This document shows positions 37,216 to 46,175 of a stretch of DNA of 64,000 nt, piece by piece (within the stretch, counting starts at the first letter, position 1; each line of letters opens with the position of its first letter). The notes under the pieces are model-generated. The model was not told the origin of the DNA. It saw nothing but the letters and a program-made list of their open reading frames with translations, and did no database searches. Source of the DNA: Pseudomonadota bacterium (lineage in GTDB: Bacteria > Pseudomonadota > Gammaproteobacteria > Pseudomonadales > Oceanobacteraceae); assembly GCA_030145845.1 (NCBI GenBank), contig JAIXHJ010000001.1, positions 248,001 to 312,000 on the forward strand, in the 5' to 3' direction. The translations under genes and the position numbers were made by a program.

Positions 37216-38271
37216 ATGAGCAGCAATAAATACTCCCTTTATATCCGTTACACCCGCCATGAAACCGGCCGGAAAATTTATATCGATCCGGAGCTGGTTG
37301 TCGCTTTCACCGAATATGTTGACCCATCCACGGATCAGGGAAAGAACATTGCCAACGAAATTCAGGATGTATTGTCTGCCGAAGCCGGTGGTCTGACATC
37401 CGGCATGGCGACCGCAGAGGCCGGCTCTTTCTATAAAGACTTCGGTGATTTCAGTGGCCACTGTGTGCGGGTGTTTTATAAGATCTTTCAGGATGATGCT
37501 GGTGGTCAGAGCAAGGGTGCCGGTGTGTATATTCATAACCTTCGCCGCTTTGTGCATAACAGACAGCACGTTACCGCAGGGCTTTTCCATATGAAGAGTA
37601 CTGGAGCTGACTGGATTGCAACACCGGCTTCAGCCAGAGAATTGAACAGTAAAGTTCTAAGAATCGGTTCAATGGTGACGTCTGAAAGAGATTTGGTGGC
37701 GCTGGATGATCTGGCAAAAAATATGATTACGGCTTCCGGGGAAAGTAATTCAAAAGCAGATTTTAATCTGTATCACAGCCCGCTGGCGGTGATTGAGTAT
37801 GGTCGGAGTTATGAAACAGCGGAAGCACGACGGAAAATAGCCAGTCCGCGGGAGTTGGCTGATATCCTGATTAATACGGCCTCCCTTGATGACTGGAGTG
37901 GTAAGCAGTATGCGCAGTATGTCGCTTATGTTTATGGCGATGCTTCGAAGCTGCTGGTGGATGCACTGCAGCTGGTCAGTGGTTCCGGCACCAAACTCAG
38001 TAAATTTGAATTCAGGCTGTTGGCACCTTATGCACCATTTTCGGTTATTCAGCAGTTGACTCAGGCCTGTGGTGCCAAAGCTGTACTCGACACGAAAATA
38101 GTGTCAGACTTTTCCATGCGTTATCAGATGCTGGATTCAGCGTCTCTTAAAGAAGAAAATATTAAGGTATATGGGAAATATAAAGGGCTGCTTGATTCAG
38201 ATCCGGCGATTAGCTTTGTTGAGCTCTGGGGCGGTCTGAAAGAAAATCTGAGTCTGAAAAATACAGCGTAA
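37216..38271 (+). CDS. Unrecognised cytoplasmic protein, first gene of an accessory pair
   Basis: A 351-residue protein without signal peptide or membrane segment. I see no catalytic motif or known domain. The N-terminal part has several short Asp/Glu-rich helices and segments such as YIRYTRHETGRKIYI; the C-terminal half is helical. AGGA lies six bases before the ATG at 37216 (ATGs at 37213 and TTG at 37156 are less likely). Base composition and codon use are AT-richer than in neighbouring housekeeping genes. The next gene starts about 20 bases downstream, so the two form an operon. Confidence 0.75.
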   Translation: MSSNKYSLYIRYTRHETGRKIYIDPELVVAFTEYVDPSTDQGKNIANEIQDVLSAEAGGLTSGMATAEAGSFYKDFGDFSGHCVRVFYKIFQDDAGGQSKGAGVYIHNLRRFVHNRQHVTAGLFHMKSTGADWIATPASARELNSKVLRIGSMVTSERDLVALDDLAKNMITASGESNSKADFNLYHSPLAVIEYGRSYETAEARRKIASPRELADILINTASLDDWSGKQYAQYVAYVYGDASKLLVDALQLVSGSGTKLSKFEFRLLAPYAPFSVIQQLTQACGAKAVLDTKIVSDFSMRYQMLDSASLKEENIKVYGKYKGLLDSDPAISFVELWGGLKENLSLKNTA

Positions 38272-38293
38272 TCCGGCAATGATGGGTAATATT

Positions 38294-39073
38294 ATGTCAA
38301 CTGATGCTTTTCCTGTATTAAGACCCGTTGATGAACTCGCACGTTATAGTATTCAGGTGAATGACTGTCGGATAAATCTTCCCTGTGATGATGATGCTGA
38401 TTGTTCTCCAGTATATAAATACTGGTTTGATCATGTGGGCGGCGGAGTAATATCTGCCCCTGAATATACTGGAGAAATTTCTCCTCTTAATGGTAGAGTT
38501 CTACTGGTTTCCGGAAATTTTAAGGTTGATTACCCATCCTGGAGTTCGTCATTATCTGCGACGGTGTGGCCAAAGTCCGATATGTCCATGATTCATGAAC
38601 GATGGTTGTCTGAAACGGATGTTAAAGACGATATTTTACGGCTGTTTCGTAAGGATGTGGAAAGTTTCAGCGAGTATCCGGATGTTTACTTTCCCTCAGT
38701 TGCTTCTGATGTACAGGTTTTAAATATCAAAGGAAGACTGTGGGGGCATGTTTCTGCTGGAGACTTCAGGCAACGGGACGTATTTTTTACTGAACTTGAC
38801 CGGCACTTAGTTATGCGAATCGTATTTGACGCTTCCGCCTGCTGGTACCGCGATGGCTTTGCTCCAGCGGATCTCAAAGCCCATCTGATGACGTTCTTTC
38901 TCGATTATCTGCAGCATATTGATATCGTCGAAACCGGGTCAGCAACTGACCGCGAGCTGCCACCATTGGGTTTCTATCCGGCGGCGAGGGAAGAGAAAGA
39001 AATAGATGCTGATGGCAAAACCATAGACAAAACAGAAGAAAGCCCACTACGTCACGATCCGCTGGGTTGGTAG
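38294..39073 (+). CDS. Unrecognised cytoplasmic protein, second gene of an accessory pair
   Basis: A 259-residue protein without membrane segments. It is rich in aromatic and acidic residues (YKYWFDHVGGG, SYPSW-like stretches, RLWGHVSAGDF). The acidic C-terminal tail (EEKEIDADGKTIDKTEES) looks unstructured. The ATG at 38294 has GGGT upstream; ATG at 38279 is an alternative. AT-rich codons (TTA, ATA, AGA) are common. It ends in TAG. I do not recognise the family; partnership with the preceding gene is inferred from spacing. Confidence 0.7.
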   Translation: MSTDAFPVLRPVDELARYSIQVNDCRINLPCDDDADCSPVYKYWFDHVGGGVISAPEYTGEISPLNGRVLLVSGNFKVDYPSWSSSLSATVWPKSDMSMIHERWLSETDVKDDILRLFRKDVESFSEYPDVYFPSVASDVQVLNIKGRLWGHVSAGDFRQRDVFFTELDRHLVMRIVFDASACWYRDGFAPADLKAHLMTFFLDYLQHIDIVETGSATDRELPPLGFYPAAREEKEIDADGKTIDKTEESPLRHDPLGW

Positions 39074-39216
39074 TCCACTTTATTCTGTCCGCTCTGTCTT
39101 GCAGGGTGGTGTGGGTGGCACGTCGGCGCTTCTGCTATGATCAATGCCGCTTTGGCTCGGACAATGCTTGCCTGTCAGAGCTCTGACAGACCAGAAAACA
39201 GGACCCTGAGGTGGGA

Positions 39217-39768
39217 ATGAAGCAGATTGTAATTATGGCGCTGATCGCAGTCGTAGCCTGGTATGTGCTGGGCAGGAGTGATCCGGCCGATGTATCGGCC
39301 GATAACGCTGCCCCGTATGACAGCGCCCGGGTTTCTTCTGCTGATACGCACTTTACCATTCAGGATATGGCGCAGCTTGACTGTTATGTCACACCCGATC
39401 TGGCGCGCAGCAAACAGATCAGTTCGGCGCTGGGTACGCTGAACGTTTACAGCGTGAAAAGTAAAAGCGGCTGCAAAGTACGGATGGTCAGTACGCTGAT
39501 GGATACCGCTGGTTATGATGCCGGAATCTGGGCTGGTTCGCGCGCGCAGATATCCATAATGGCCGATAAAGCCGGCTATCAGACCAGTACTGCTCCGGGC
39601 AATCTCGGCTCTTACAGCGAAGTGATCACGTTAACAAAAAACGGCCGTTACAGAGGCTTTGAGTATCTGATTCAGTGGAGCGACAGCATGCAGACAGTTG
39701 CTGTGCTCAATGCCGGAATACGCCCGGATGCCCGTTTTGAAAATCTGATGCGGTCCAAGCATTACTGA
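39217..39768 (+). CDS. Membrane-anchored protein of unknown function
   Basis: A 183-residue protein with an N-terminal hydrophobic anchor (about residues 3-19) and then a soluble domain that faces the periplasm by the usual rule. It has two cysteines (LDCYVT, SGCKV) that may pair. GAGGTGGG precedes the ATG. No family recognised. It follows the unknown pair after a 140-base gap and may have its own promoter. Confidence 0.65.
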   Translation: MKQIVIMALIAVVAWYVLGRSDPADVSADNAAPYDSARVSSADTHFTIQDMAQLDCYVTPDLARSKQISSALGTLNVYSVKSKSGCKVRMVSTLMDTAGYDAGIWAGSRAQISIMADKAGYQTSTAPGNLGSYSEVITLTKNGRYRGFEYLIQWSDSMQTVAVLNAGIRPDARFENLMRSKHY

Positions 39769-39890
39769 TGCGTTTGTGCCTGTCTGTGCCGGCGGATTAA
39801 CCCGCTGTGCTGCTGAAGCGGTAATTATCCTTCCTGCCTGACCGCTTCGCCAGTAAGATAAACCTCTGCCATCACTGAATAAGCTGAATT

Positions 39891-40373
39891 ATGTTGTTTC
39901 AACGCGAAGACAGTAAACACGCGGAAAAAGCCCGCTACGAAGTAACCCGCGATGATATTACCCATCCGCTGTCATCCTATGCTCAGTATGCGTTTGAGCT
40001 GGATGGTTTTGAGTGGCCATCGGTGGAGCACTACTATCAGGCGATGAAGTTTGATGACGCTGACTACCGTGAGCGTATCCGCCAGGCAGAGACGCCCAAA
40101 GCCGCTGCGAAACTGGGTAAAAGCCGCTGGAAAAAGCGCCGCAAAAACTGGAAGAAGAACAGCATCACCTACATGACCCGGGCAACCTACATCAAATGCC
40201 GCACCCATCCGGAGGTGGCGGAGATGCTGCTGAAAAGCGGTGAGCTGGAAATCAAAGACCTGAGTATGTACGACTACTTCTGGGGCACTGGCCGTGACCT
40301 CCGGGGGGAAAACCGCTTTGGCAAAATGCTGATGGGTGTACGCAACAAACTGCAGGAAGAAGCCGCCGGCTGA
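39891..40373 (+). CDS. NADAR family protein (YbiA-like)
   Basis: A 160-residue NADAR-domain protein. Conserved segments are FEWPSVEHYYQAMKF, AAKLGKSR, RKNWKKNSITYM and the C-terminal YFWGTGRDLRGENRFGKMLMGVRN. NADAR enzymes bind ADP-ribose or related nucleotides; YbiA cleaves riboflavin biosynthetic intermediates, and others remove ADP-ribose from guanine in DNA or act in nucleotide-based defence. Which applies here cannot be told from the sequence alone. It stands alone among hypothetical genes. Confidence 0.88.
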   Translation: MLFQREDSKHAEKARYEVTRDDITHPLSSYAQYAFELDGFEWPSVEHYYQAMKFDDADYRERIRQAETPKAAAKLGKSRWKKRRKNWKKNSITYMTRATYIKCRTHPEVAEMLLKSGELEIKDLSMYDYFWGTGRDLRGENRFGKMLMGVRNKLQEEAAG

Positions 40374-40437
40374 AAGCGCCGGCGCAGACGCTGAGTGGAG
40401 CAGTGGCCGCTCAGCCAGTCAATGTTAAGGATTAACC

Positions 40438-41421
40438 ATGAAGTCTGTACTGATCGGTCTTGGGGTCGTATTTCTGATCGTGCTGGCGGGCGTGCTGATA
40501 TTGTTTGCCTGGATGGCTTACACCTTTGTCTTTGTCGATAACATCACCGAACGTCAGGCCCGCCGGCTGGATGACTATCAGCTGCTGGCTGAAGGTGTCC
40601 GCATCCGTGAAGTTCCATACTCCGGCAAACAACCGGAACGTGATTATGGCAGCAGCCACGACGCCAATGGCGAATGGCGGTTGCTTGACGATGGGGTAAT
40701 CAAAGCCAGTCACGCCTTTGCCGATGACCCTGGCCAGAGCGTTTACCGTCTGCCGCTGCCGGGCGGGGATAACCGCCTTGCTGAACAACGCCGTCTGGCT
40801 GAACTGTGGCAGCCTGTCCGGGAAAGACTGGAAGCCCCGCCGGAAGAACCGCCGCGCAGCGAACAGGCACTGATCTTCTCCGGTCAGAAGGTTTACCGCG
40901 AACAGCAGGGCAGATTGGGTGAATTACTGGGAACATTGCAGGGCGTCAGTGGTGGTATCAGCTATGCCGCCTGGATTGACAGTGAGCGCTTTGTGATTGT
41001 CAGCTACTCACACACAGATAAAGGCACGATCACACCCCTGTGGCAGGCCGCAACAGATGAGCTGGTGGCTGAGCAGATCGTCGCAGACACCTACTATCTG
41101 CACTGCAAACTGCCGGATGTTTACCGCTTTGCGGCAGCAGACACCACGGTGCTGGTGTATTTTACCGGAAATCTCAGCTGGGGCTTCGGCGGCGACGTCA
41201 ACAAGCCGCAGAACAGCGTGATCCGGGTTTATAACCCGGCATATCCGGACGGTAAGGATATCGCCAGCATCAGCTTTGCCGGTGGTATGATCCGCGATGT
41301 CAGTCTGCAGACGGATGATGCAGGCAACACCGAACTGATTCTGCTGGGCGATACCACCCGCCCCAGTGGCGCGAAGAACAATGAAGTCCGGCCGCCGCGG
41401 CAGTGGATACTGTCGTTCTGA
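40438..41421 (+). CDS. Membrane-anchored protein of unknown function
   Basis: A 327-residue protein with one N-terminal membrane segment (about residues 4-26) and a large, probably periplasmic, beta-rich domain. The segment after the anchor carries a Pro/Glu-rich linker (EAPPEEPPRSE near residue 138). TAAGGATTAACC precedes the ATG, a good ribosome site. No family recognised. A Sel1-repeat gene follows 42 bases downstream on the same strand, so they are likely co-transcribed. Confidence 0.65.
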   Translation: MKSVLIGLGVVFLIVLAGVLILFAWMAYTFVFVDNITERQARRLDDYQLLAEGVRIREVPYSGKQPERDYGSSHDANGEWRLLDDGVIKASHAFADDPGQSVYRLPLPGGDNRLAEQRRLAELWQPVRERLEAPPEEPPRSEQALIFSGQKVYREQQGRLGELLGTLQGVSGGISYAAWIDSERFVIVSYSHTDKGTITPLWQAATDELVAEQIVADTYYLHCKLPDVYRFAAADTTVLVYFTGNLSWGFGGDVNKPQNSVIRVYNPAYPDGKDIASISFAGGMIRDVSLQTDDAGNTELILLGDTTRPSGAKNNEVRPPRQWILSF

Positions 41422-41463
41422 ACACAGCATAAAACGCATTAAAACAACCATCAGGGAAGAACT

Positions 41464-41979
41464 ATGTCAGTAAAACCATTTCAATCATTCGTCCACTCAC
41501 TGTTTGCCGCACTGATTCTGATAACGGTCGTGAGTGTGCCGGCCGTTGCGGCCGGCAGCCCGGAGCAATACCTGCAGGGCAAAGCCTCAGCGGAAGAACT
41601 GTATCAGGAAGGTATGCGCCTGTTTAACGCCGCCGCTCTGGGCGCAGATCAGAGTGAGGCCATCCGCTACTTCAGTGCGGCAGGGGAACAGGGGCATCTG
41701 CAGGCACAGGTCATGCTGGGCGATATGTATGGCTTCGGTACCGGCGTATCTCCCAGCTATGAACAGGCCGCTTACTGGTTTATCAAAGCGGCAGAGCAGG
41801 GCAACCCGAAAGCGCAGCTGTACATGGGCGACCTGTACGCCTACGGACTCGGCGTCGAGCAGAACCAGCAGGCCGCAGTGCACTATATGCAAATGGCGGC
41901 TGACAACAAAAGCTCTGACGAGAAAACCCGCTTGCTGGCCCGGAAGCGCCTGACAGTACTGTCAGCGCAAGGCCAGTAA
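41464..41979 (+). CDS. Exported Sel1-repeat protein
   Basis: A 171-residue protein with a signal peptide (cleavage near AVA-AG, residue 30) and three Sel1-type TPR-like repeats (AIRYFSAAGEQGHLQAQVML, AAYWFIKAAEQGNPKAQLYM, AAVHYMQMAADN). Sel1 repeats mediate protein contacts in the periplasm. GGGAAGAAC precedes the ATG. Probably in an operon with the anchored protein upstream. Confidence 0.85.
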   Translation: MSVKPFQSFVHSLFAALILITVVSVPAVAAGSPEQYLQGKASAEELYQEGMRLFNAAALGADQSEAIRYFSAAGEQGHLQAQVMLGDMYGFGTGVSPSYEQAAYWFIKAAEQGNPKAQLYMGDLYAYGLGVEQNQQAAVHYMQMAADNKSSDEKTRLLARKRLTVLSAQGQ

Positions 41980-41991
41980 TCCTGCCTCCTG

Positions 41992-42032
41992 CGCCCGGAG
42001 GACCGCATCCTCCGGGCGGCATAATTTTCTTT
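41992..42032 (+). terminator. Terminator after the Sel1-repeat gene
   Basis: A perfect 11-bp stem (CGCCCGGAGGA/TCCTCCGGGCG) with a 5-base loop, followed by an AT-rich stretch containing TTTTCTTT. It is 13 bases after the stop. Confidence 0.75.
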
Positions 42033-42130
42033 CGATCCCGCTGCCTTTTTCTGAAAGGAAGCCTTCTTGAGTGCCCCGCTGAGACTGTCTACAATGATGC
42101 CACTTTAATCAGATGCATCAGACTATCACT

Positions 42131-42370
42131 ATGAGCAACAAGCCCGAACTTCCGGATCACCTGTCCGGTAATCCCCGCAGTCCACATCATATCGCTGAGT
42201 GCTTCGAGCACGATATCGGTATCCGCCTGAACGGCAAGGAACGTAACGACGTTGAGGAATACTGCATCAGTGAAGGCTGGGTGAAAATCTCTTCACCCGT
42301 TGCCAAAGACCGTTTTGGCCGGCCGATGCTGATCAAGCTGAAAGGCGAAGTGGAAGCGTTTTATAAGTAA
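42131..42370 (+). CDS. DUF3297 family protein
   Basis: A 79-residue soluble protein with the DUF3297 pattern LPDHLSGNPRSPHHIAECFEHDIGIRLNGKER, then EEYCISEGWVKI and LKLKGEVEAF-like end. The family is widespread in proteobacteria and uncharacterised. The ATG at 42131 fits family length; an upstream ATG at 42113 adds six residues. A bidirectional terminator follows. Confidence 0.85.
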   Translation: MSNKPELPDHLSGNPRSPHHIAECFEHDIGIRLNGKERNDVEEYCISEGWVKISSPVAKDRFGRPMLIKLKGEVEAFYK

Positions 42371-42459
42371 GCTTGACCGGATTTTTTGTCGCTTATCGCT
42401 GCTGTGATGCAGATACAATCAACGGCGTATAAAAGCGGCAGCAACATAAAAAGACAGAC

Positions 42460-42497
42460 AAAAAAACCGCCCTGTATGAAAGCAGGGCGGTTTTTTT
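42460..42497. terminator. Bidirectional terminator between DUF3297 and valS
   Basis: An 8-bp GC stem (CCGCCCTG/CAGGGCGG) flanked by A and T runs, so that each strand shows a T-run after the stem. It serves the convergent DUF3297 and valS genes. Confidence 0.93.
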
Positions 42498-42530
42498 ATT
42501 GCTCAGATCAGCTGAGTCGGTCAGCGCTGA

Positions 42531-45473
42531 TTACAGCGCTTTTACCTTCTCAATCTGTTCTTTCAGCTTCACGATATCACGCGCAAAGCCGGCGGCTTTT
42601 TCTTTCTCTTTCTCGATCACCGCAGCCGGTGCTTTGTCGGTAAAGCCCGGGTTGCCCAGTTTGTTGTTGACGCGTTCCTGTTCTTTTTCCAGCTTTTCGA
42701 TGGCCTTGTTCAGGCGCGCAACTTCGGCGTCTTTATCGATAAAGACGGCCATCGGAATCAGGATTTCCATATCGCCAACCAGCTGGGTCACCGACATCGG
42801 CTCTTCGTCGCCTTCGTTCAGCCAGGTCACTTTTTCCAGTTTCGCCAGCTTCATCAGGAAAGCCTGATTGTCGTCGGCGCGGCGGAAGTCTTCATCGCCG
42901 CCATTTTTCAGGATCAGCTCCAGTTCTTTGCTTGGCGGAATATTCTGCTCACCACGGATATTACGGACTGCTGTGATCACGCCCTGCAGCCATTCGATAT
43001 CGGCTTCAGCATCAGCATCCATCAGACCTTCCTGTGGTTCAGGGTAAGCAGCCAGCATAATGCTGTCGCCGGATTTACCCGCCAGTTCTTTTACCTGATG
43101 CCAGATGGACTCTGTAATAAACGGAATGATCGGATGTGCCAGGCGCAGGGTGGCTTCCAGTACACGTACCAGGGTGCCACGGGTGCCGCGTTTTTCTTCT
43201 TCACTGGCGTTGTCATCCCACAGAACCGGTTTGGACAGCTCCAGATACCAGTCGCAGTATTCATTCCAGATAAATTCATACAGCGCCTGAGCGGCCATAT
43301 CAAAGCGGTACTGATCCATATGGCGGCGGACTTCGCTTTCTGCGTGTTGCAGCCGTGAGATAATCCAGCGATCGGCTAACGACAGAGCTGCCGGTTCACC
43401 ATTGGCACCACAGGCGGCTTTCATTTCGTCCGTGATGGCGATCTGAGTATTGTCTGCGGCGGCTTTTTCAACGGCATCTTCACCGGCGATGCTCAGCATC
43501 ACATAGCGCGAAGCGTTCCATAATTTATTACAGAAGTTTCGGTAGCCTTCCAGGCGCTTCATATCCCAGTTGATATCACGGCCGGTGCTGGCCATGGCGG
43601 CGAGGGTAAAGCGCAGGGCATCGGTACCGTGCGGGGCGATACCTTGCGGAAATTCTTTTTTCGTACGCTTGGCAATTTTTTCGGCCAGTTGTGGCTGCAT
43701 CATATTGCCGGTGCGTTTTTCCAGCAGATCGTCGAGGGAAATACCGTCGATCATATCCAGCGGGTCGAGTACGTTACCTTTGGATTTCGACATTTTCTGA
43801 CCGACTTCGTCACGGATCAGACCGGTCACATACACGGTTTTAAACGGAATCTGCGGTGTGCCGTCTTCATTTTTGATCATGTGCATGGTCATCATGATCA
43901 TGCGCGCAACCCAGAAGAAAATAATATCGAAACCGGTGACCAGAACGTCAGTCGGATGGAAATCCATCATGCGTTTCATAACGTCCGGGTCATCCATGTT
44001 CGGCCAGCCCAGGGTGCCGAAGGTCCACAGGCCGGAGGAGAACCAGGTATCCAGAACGTCTTCGTCCTGGTTCAGTTCCACGTCATCGGCAAGTTTATTT
44101 TTCGCGCGGATTTCTTCTTCAGTACGGCCAACGTACACATTGCCTTCTTCGTCGTACCAGGCCGGTATGCGGTGCCCCCACCACAGCTGACGGGAAATAC
44201 ACCAGTCCTGAATATCACGCATCCAGCTGAAATACATATTTTCATAGGATTTGGGTACGAACTGAATATCGCCTTTTTCCACCGCTTCAATCGCTGGTTT
44301 TGCCAGGGTTTTGGCATCCACATACCACTGATCGGTCAGCATGGGTTCAATCACAACACCACCACGGTCACCGTAAGGGACGGTCAGGTCATGATCTTTA
44401 ATTTCTTCCAGCAGTCCGGCTGCTTCAAAATCCGCGACTATGGCTTTACGGGCAGCAAAGCGTTCCATACCGCGGTATTTTTCCGGAATAATGGCTTCGA
44501 TATCGTTATTAACGCTGCCATCCGTGTTGAATACCTGGGCGGCTTCACGGATATCCGCGTTCAGCGTCAGAATATTAATCATCGGCAAACCGCAGCGTTT
44601 GCCAACTTCATAGTCGTTAAAGTCGTGGGCCGGGGTAATTTTGACGGCCCCGGTGCCTTTTTCCATATCGGCGTGTTCGTCAGCCACAATCGGAATACGG
44701 CGATCGACCAGAGGCAGAATAATATCTTTGCCGATCAGGTCTTTGTAACGCGGATCTTCCGGGTTAACCGCGACACCGGTATCGCCCAGCATGGTTTCCG
44801 GACGGGTGGTGGCGACAATAATATAATCCTTGCCTTCACCGGTTTTCAGGCCATCGGCGAGCGGGTAGCGCAGGTGCCACATATGGCCTTTTTTGTCTTT
44901 GTTTTCCACTTCCAGGTCAGAAATGGCGGTATGCAGTTTCGGGTCCCAGTTCACCAGGCGTTTGCCCCGGTAAATCAGGCCGTCTTCATACAGGCGGATA
45001 AAGACTTCCTGCACGGCTTTGTAAAAGCCATCGTCCATGGTGAAACGTTCGGTATCCCAGTCAACGGAGTTACCTAAGCGACGCATCTGCTGAGTAATGG
45101 TGCCACCGGACTGTTCTTTCCATTCCCACACTTTTTCGAGGAATTTCTCACGCCCTAATGTATGGCGGTCAGGCTGGCCTTCGGCTGCCAGTTTACGCTC
45201 GACCACCATCTGGGTAGCGATACCGGCATGGTCAGTGCCCACCTGCCAGAGGGATTTTTTGCCCAGCATGCGGTGATAGCGGATCAGGGCATCCTGAATC
45301 GTGTGCTGGAAAGCGTGACCCATATGCAGTGAACCCGTGACGTTCGGCGGCGGAATCATGATGGAGTAACCGTCGCCGGTCAGTCCGTCCTGATAAGGCT
45401 TGAAGTAGCCTTTTTCTTCCCACTCTTGGTACCAGGTTTGTTCAATCGCGCTGGGTTTGTACGTCTTATCCAT
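42531..45473 (-). CDS. valS: Valyl-tRNA synthetase
   Basis: ValS charges tRNA-Val. The 980-residue protein from the ATG at 45473 starts [16 protein letters not shown]; the open frame to 45632 extends into the leader and is not coding. The class I signatures are [15 protein letters not shown] (HIGH-type, residues about 42-56) and KMSKSKGN (about 558). The editing domain lies between them, and the C-terminal 65 residues form the coiled-coil tRNA-binding arm. The arm has a small free-standing relative at 34674-34892. It is divergent from hipB. Confidence 0.98.
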   Translation of the reverse strand: MDKTYKPSAIEQTWYQEWEEKGYFKPYQDGLTGDGYSIMIPPPNVTGSLHMGHAFQHTIQDALIRYHRMLGKKSLWQVGTDHAGIATQMVVERKLAAEGQPDRHTLGREKFLEKVWEWKEQSGGTITQQMRRLGNSVDWDTERFTMDDGFYKAVQEVFIRLYEDGLIYRGKRLVNWDPKLHTAISDLEVENKDKKGHMWHLRYPLADGLKTGEGKDYIIVATTRPETMLGDTGVAVNPEDPRYKDLIGKDIILPLVDRRIPIVADEHADMEKGTGAVKITPAHDFNDYEVGKRCGLPMINILTLNADIREAAQVFNTDGSVNNDIEAIIPEKYRGMERFAARKAIVADFEAAGLLEEIKDHDLTVPYGDRGGVVIEPMLTDQWYVDAKTLAKPAIEAVEKGDIQFVPKSYENMYFSWMRDIQDWCISRQLWWGHRIPAWYDEEGNVYVGRTEEEIRAKNKLADDVELNQDEDVLDTWFSSGLWTFGTLGWPNMDDPDVMKRMMDFHPTDVLVTGFDIIFFWVARMIMMTMHMIKNEDGTPQIPFKTVYVTGLIRDEVGQKMSKSKGNVLDPLDMIDGISLDDLLEKRTGNMMQPQLAEKIAKRTKKEFPQGIAPHGTDALRFTLAAMASTGRDINWDMKRLEGYRNFCNKLWNASRYVMLSIAGEDAVEKAAADNTQIAITDEMKAACGANGEPAALSLADRWIISRLQHAESEVRRHMDQYRFDMAAQALYEFIWNEYCDWYLELSKPVLWDDNASEEEKRGTRGTLVRVLEATLRLAHPIIPFITESIWHQVKELAGKSGDSIMLAAYPEPQEGLMDADAEADIEWLQGVITAVRNIRGEQNIPPSKELELILKNGGDEDFRRADDNQAFLMKLAKLEKVTWLNEGDEEPMSVTQLVGDMEILIPMAVFIDKDAEVARLNKAIEKLEKEQERVNNKLGNPGFTDKAPAAVIEKEKEKAAGFARDIVKLKEQIEKVKAL

Positions 45474-45842
45474 GGTTCGCTGTTGCTCGTCTGTGCGTTT
45501 CACCCCATGTGCAGCGCGGCTGTCGCCGCAGGGGTGTAATGGGTTCGGAAAAATGGCGCAGATTATAGCGGAAATCAGCCCCGGAGGGCAGAGGCAGGAA
45601 TTGACGGGCTGATCGGCTGGCTGCGCCACCACAGCGGGCTGGCAGAGCGGCCGGCAGGTACAGCTGTCAGACTGCGGGCAGAGGATTTCAATGAACGCAT
45701 AAAGTCCATTTATTTGGACTTTATTGGGTTTTTGAATAGTAGTGTCCCTATTTTGGGATTTTATATTTGTTGGGTTGTATAAAGGCTGTCATCAGGGACA
45801 TAATGACCATCATGAGAAATAAAGTCCCTGAAGGAGAACTTT
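45474..45842. other. valS-hipB intergenic region
   Basis: About 370 bases that hold the divergent promoters of valS and hipB. The valS-proximal half is GC-rich with no gene seen. The hipB-proximal half (45695-45835) is AT-rich and packed with GTCC/GGAC half-sites, listed separately. No RNA gene recognised. Confidence 0.6.
45699..45830 (+). promoter_or_regulatory. hipB: HipB operator-like repeat cluster
   Basis: A perfect 9-bp inverted repeat, ATAAAGTCC (45699-45707) and GGACTTTAT (45716-45724), is followed by imperfect TCCC/GGGA sites near 45745-45759. A wider 7-bp repeat pairs CAGGGAC (45793-45799) with GTCCCTG (45824-45830). All lie just upstream of hipB, and E. coli HipB represses its own operon through several such palindromes. 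Autoregulation by these sites is inference. Confidence 0.7.
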
Positions 45843-46175
45843 ATGAGCTTCCGGAATCTTTCTCCCGGTGCGGTGGCCGAAGCGCTGGGTGAGCGTCTCA
45901 GGCAGGCCCGCCTCAATCAGGACCTGACGCAGGCTGAGGTGGCTGATATGGCCGGCGTGGGGCGCAAAACCGTCCTCAATGCGGAAAAAGGCAGGGCCAC
46001 ACTGGAAGTGTTTGTCGCTATTCTGGCCGCGCTGGGGCTGACGTCGGCACTCGATCAGTTCCTGCCGCCGCAGCCGGTATCGCCGTTGCAGTTGGCAAAA
46101 CTACAGGGCCGGCAGCGGCAGCGGGCGTCGGGTCAGCATCGTCAGCAGGACGATGAGGAGCCGCCGGCATGGTAA
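45843..46175 (+). CDS. hipB: HipB-like XRE-family antitoxin
   Basis: A 110-residue DNA-binding antitoxin. The helix-turn-helix is seen at about residues 20-60 (LTQAEVADMAGVGRKTVLNAEKG, in part). HipB binds the HipA kinase and represses the operon. The C-terminal tail is rich in Gln and Arg. GAAGGAGAAC precedes the ATG. The stop overlaps the hipA start by seven bases, which couples their translation. Confidence 0.9.
   Translation: MSFRNLSPGAVAEALGERLRQARLNQDLTQAEVADMAGVGRKTVLNAEKGRATLEVFVAILAALGLTSALDQFLPPQPVSPLQLAKLQGRQRQRASGQHRQQDDEEPPAW

Noticed and set aside
43629-45077. Plus-strand open frame (482 codons) opposite valS
   Set aside because: Antisense to ValS, no recognisable domain, and no plausible start or ribosome site; the ValS motifs on the other strand are unambiguous.
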